A stretch of 64,000 nt of DNA from Neocallimastix lanati (nom. inval.). Taxonomy: Eukaryota; Neocallimastigomycota; Neocallimastigomycetes; Neocallimastigales; Neocallimastigaceae. Positions 60,916 to 64,000 of this stretch are shown here, in pieces (the stretch's first letter is position 1; every line of letters begins with the position of its first letter). The notes beneath the pieces were generated by a model, which worked only from the letters and a program-made list of their open reading frames with translations, was not told where the DNA came from and did no database searches. Position numbers and translations under genes: made by a program. The stretch covers positions 956,501 to 1,020,500 of the forward strand of contig JACVTC010000032.1 of assembly GCA_016946835.1 (NCBI GenBank), written 5' to 3'.

Positions 60916-61950
60916 TCCTTTGATATATTGCAATGATCAGAAGAGGTACCACAATAACCATCTTTATTACAACATTTACTTGATGGGCAAATAGTCTCTC
61001 CATGATTTTTACTGCATATTCCGTCTTTTGAGTAGGTTGAACTTGAACTTCCACCAGATGATAATGAACTACAATGTCTGTAATGATGTTGGCAACCACT
61101 ACTACAGTATTCACTTTTGGTACCACAATAACCATTCTTACTATAACATTGTCCATTTGGGCATATACGTCCATTGTTACCACACCTTCCATCTGTACTA
61201 TATTTATTATTTTGATTATTGGAATCAACTGTAACACTTTCTAATTTTTTTAGTAACATATTAGGACGATATATAGGCAAAGATCTTGATTGTTTAATTT
61301 CTCTTTCTATTATTTTCGCAAGAGAACTACAACCAGATTCTTTAATCCATTTCAATGCATTTGTTGAAGTATTAATATCAGGTACTTTTTCTATTTTTTT
61401 CCAAAATTATACTACATCCATTGTTAAATGTCGTTGAGAGAATAGAAGCAGTACTTTTGAATTTGTTATCACAAACGGTGGCTCCCATAATATCCAGATT
61501 AAAGTCTTTATTACAAGGATAGCGATAGCAAAACCAATATTTTATGTTATTATTTCGTAAATCAACGATTTTACCTCCTTCCGCTCTCTCAATCCTACCG
61601 TTTTGGCGCTTATAAACAATTGAATCAGGTACTTTATAAGCATAATTACATTCGGTTATTAAAGTTTTAATATTACTATCATTTTCTCTTAAATTTAAAT
61701 TAAATAATACATAGTCGTCAATAGCCCATGGAATATCAACTTCACATCTTAGTAAATGACTGTATTATATTCGCAGTTGTAAAGACTAGATTTTCTCCCG
61801 TCGTTAACTTTCGATCTTATATGGATATTTTAGTGATCAAATAAAAATTTGTTATGCTTATTCGCATTACAATAAATATTTTTTTCAGATTCTTGAGCTA
61901 AATTAAAAAATAAACATAGTAATAACCAATATTTAATAATTTTAAATATC
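60903..61950 (-). pseudogene. Broken gene for a secreted protein with hevein-type chitin-binding (ChtBD1) domains
   Basis: The minus strand opens at 61950 with a signal peptide (MIFKIIKYWLLLCLFFNLA, then QES). A stop follows soon after near 61832, then the protein continues in other frames: a Cys-bearing region (CEVDIPWAIDDYVLFNL, YWFCYRYPCNKDFN, TVCDNKF) and, from 61355 to 60903, two hevein-like domains (CGNNGRICPNGQCYSKNGYC and ICPSSKCCNKDGYCGTSSDH) that end naturally at CQH-stop. Hevein domains bind chitin and are common in fungal wall and secreted proteins. At least one stop and two frameshifts make it dead, unless the assembly has errors. The hevein end overlaps the Gag-like frame. Confidence 0.65.
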
Positions 61951-61959
61951 ATTTTAAAT

Positions 61960-62502
61960 AATTATTTTTTATTACGTTAAAATAGATTTATTATAATGAT
62001 TTAAATTTTAAATTTTATAAATTTATTTAGCATATAAATTTATATATGTCTATTATTTTTTTTATTTTATCTTAATATTAATTAATATTTCCAATTATTA
62101 TTTTTTTTTTTATTTTTTATTTTTTTTTTTTTATTTTTTTTTTTTATTTTATTTTGGAAATACTTTTTGTTAAAAAAAAAAAAGTTATAAATAAAAAAAA
62201 ATTTATAAATAAAAAAAATAAAATATATATATATAAATTTTGATTAGCCATAAATATTAAAACTATAAAAAATATTAACTATTAAATATTTAATTTTAAT
62301 AAATGGACTAAATAATATTTTAACCATTCATTTATAAAATATAAAAATCACCTATTCTATATTTCTATTTTTTTTTTTTTTTTTAATAATATAAATCTCC
62401 TTTCTGTTTATAAAAATATATTATAAAATATATTAATATTAAACTTAAATATGTAATATTTTAAAATATTTATTGATGTTAATTATTTATTTACGTATTA
62501 TC

Positions 62503-62552
<50 letters not shown>

Positions 62553-62710
62553 TTATTCACGGATGAAAAATAAATTAAAATAATTAGATTATAATTTGAA
62601 ATATTATACCTTAATTTTATTAAAATATTGTTAACAATCAAGATAATTATATAATAATTATATAATAGCATAAATTTAATTTATAAAAATGAATATACAT
62701 ATAAATTTAT
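61960..62710. other. AT-rich DNA inside the inverted-repeat island
   Basis: Nothing recognisable: poly-T and poly-A runs (62098-62190, 62365-62385, 62503-62530), TA dinucleotides and plain AT sequence. Confidence 0.6.
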
Positions 62711-63120
62711 GATCTAAAACAAATATGTGTAGTAACATATTTGTATATTTAATAATAATTATTAAATATTAAATTTATATCTTTTGATAATAATTTTTAT
62801 AATATATTATTAATTATTCATTATTATATTATAATTACTATTATAATATATATTAAATTACATATTATTTTATAATATATTAAATTATATATTTATTTTA
62901 TAATTATATATTATTATATTATATAATTTATATGTTTAAAATATATTTCATATTATTAAATTTTATAATTTTAAAATGTAATTTCTTAATAATAAACAAT
63001 TTCTAATAAAATTAATTTAGAAAGGGGTTTTTAGTTTTTAGGAAAAGTAATAATAAATTAAATAAAGATATAACTATATTATTATAATTAAAATATAGCA
63101 CATAAAAGTCCCGTATATCA
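62711..63120 (-). repeat. Right inverted-repeat arm
   Basis: Reverse-complement partner of 58676-59052. The outer end (63098-63120) abuts the CRE-bearing region of element F, so it may also be read as the upstream part of the F LTR. Confidence 0.7.
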
Positions 63121-64000
63121 TTTATTCTAACATATGACGTCACATGTATTTATTCATAATTTAATTTTATTCATATATTTATGTAAACAATTGTTATACT
63201 TTAAAAACTGTACTCTCTCTCTTTTATAAAAACTTAAATAAATAAAGTGTTAATAATAATTATTAATACAAAACAATATTAAAGGTATTATTTTGTCTTT
63301 GTGTCTTTTTCTACCAATAGTCTGTTAATAGATTAAGAGTCTCAAAGAAAACCAGAGACTAAAATATCATAAATAAAATTTTAATAAAAATTTTAATATA
63401 TTAATAAATTAAAAATTTACTATTTTTCCCATGAGCGAGATTAATAATTATATAATATTAAAAGGTACAGATAATTATGCGTTATGGTTTAATTATCTGT
63501 GCAATGAACTAAGAAAGGAAGGTTTATTACACTACATTAAAGAAAATGTATTGAATAACGTGGATATTGATAATCTACCAAATGATAAGAAAGAACAAAT
63601 TAAAAAGGATGCAAAAGTTGTATCTAAAATTCTAAATACAATAAATATAAATATCCATAGAGAAATAGTAGGACTAAATACTTCCTATGAAATTATATCA
63701 AAATTAAAGAAGAAATATGGTAGTTCAACTACTGATTCATCATACTGGTTGAAGAAATTAAACTCAATAAAACAACTAATAAACAAGGAATTCTAGACGT
63801 GATAGATCAGTTAAAAGATATTTTTGAAAACATGGATAATATAAATTTCCACTTATCTGAAGATGAAAAATTAAGATACCTATTTAACGCTATGCCAGAA
63901 GATTATACATATAAATTTACTCTTACTGATAAAGATAATTTTACTAGTATTAGTATGAAAATAGTGGAAGACATAAACAAACTTGCTTATATCCAACAAT
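63121..64000 (+). mobile_element. Element F: Ty1/copia-type fossil, 5' part only (runs off the right edge)
   Basis: LTR or promoter region with the CRE-like site (63130-63154) and a TTTTATAAAAAC TATA-like box near 63221, then the tRNA-Lys(CUU) anticodon-arm primer site (63330-63344), then copia Gag from the ATG at 63431 (opening MSEINNYIILKGTDNYALWF, and later SYWLKKLNSIKQL). The Gag resembles that of C and E. At least one break is visible before the window ends; the rest cannot be judged. Confidence 0.8.
63330..63344 (+). other. Element F primer site: anticodon arm of tRNA-Lys(CUU)
   Basis: AGATTAAGAGTCTCA, the same 15 bases as in element E, in the same place between LTR and Gag. Confidence 0.7.

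Larger units (their letters stand above)
58676..63120. mobile_element. Island bounded by ~0.4-kb inverted repeats, carrying Gag-like and chitin-binding sequences
   Basis: Left arm 58676-59052 and right arm 62711-63120 are inverted. The outer 23 bases (TGATATGCGGGACTTTTATG, then TGC) differ at one position, and an inner block (58967-59052 against 62711-62795) differs at about two of 85. The middles of the arms have diverged. The two arms enclose 3.7 kb with a Ty3-type Gag-like frame and a broken secreted chitin-binding gene, both on the minus strand. It could be a DNA transposon with captured cargo (Pack-type) or two LTRs of one family lying head to head. No target duplication is seen, and element E does not resume on the right. 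Confidence 0.6.

Noticed and set aside
60903-61355. Intact small secreted chitin-binding gene
   Set aside because: Its first ATG lies in mid-protein without a signal peptide, while homologous coding and a signal peptide lie upstream in other frames; called a pseudogene.
58676-63120. DIRS-type element because of the inverted termini
   Set aside because: No tyrosine recombinase or DIRS-type RT is seen between the arms.

Overview
This is nuclear DNA of a very AT-rich eukaryote, most likely an early-diverging fungus. An anaerobic gut fungus (Neocallimastigomycota) would fit, but that is inference. The evidence is spliceosomal introns that are short and nearly pure A/T (GTANNN...YAG), Asn/Lys-rich proteins, long A/T homopolymers and tri/pentanucleotide arrays, a hevein-type chitin-binding gene remnant, and dense Ty3- and Ty1-type retroelements beside FLYWCH/MULE transposons. 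No bacterial gene organisation is seen.

Layout. 1-25.8 kb is a four-level nest of retroelements. A Ty1/copia-type element C (minus strand; right part 21409-25805, rest beyond the left edge) is split by a Ty3 chromodomain-bearing element D (minus strand; 1-5301 plus 18 bases at 21391-21408). D is split inside its 5' LTR by Ty3-type element B (plus strand; 5302-21390), and B is split inside its own 5' LTR by Ty3-type element A (plus strand; 5353-12384). A and B look whole, with near-identical LTRs and target-site duplications; C and D are incomplete. B and D carry long untranslated leaders that share a stem-loop with compensating base changes.

25.8-29.3 kb holds a compound TTTTA-pentamer array, a decayed MULE transposase and a foldback-like repeat. 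30.8-33.5 kb is an intact intronless gene for an 883-residue Gln/Lys-rich protein of unknown function with a domain present three times. 35-36.2 kb has unidentified decayed coding DNA.

36.5-49.9 kb is the conserved host block: ribosomal protein eL38 (RPL38, 4 exons, plus), a LAMMER/CLK-type kinase (8 exons, 583 aa, minus) and a TMEM209-like nuclear-envelope protein (16 exons, 908 aa, minus) whose last intron contains a 1.1-kb pentamer array. Exon models were built by hand; every junction has GT/AG ends and the phases close.

51.2-64 kb returns to repeats: a foldback-like repeat, a second decayed MULE, a 38-bp minisatellite, copia-type element E, an island bounded by ~0.4-kb inverted repeats (58676-63120) that holds a Gag-like frame and a broken secreted chitin-binding protein gene, and the start of copia-type element F. 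E and F both carry a primer site matching the anticodon arm of tRNA-Lys(CUU) rather than a tRNA 3' end.
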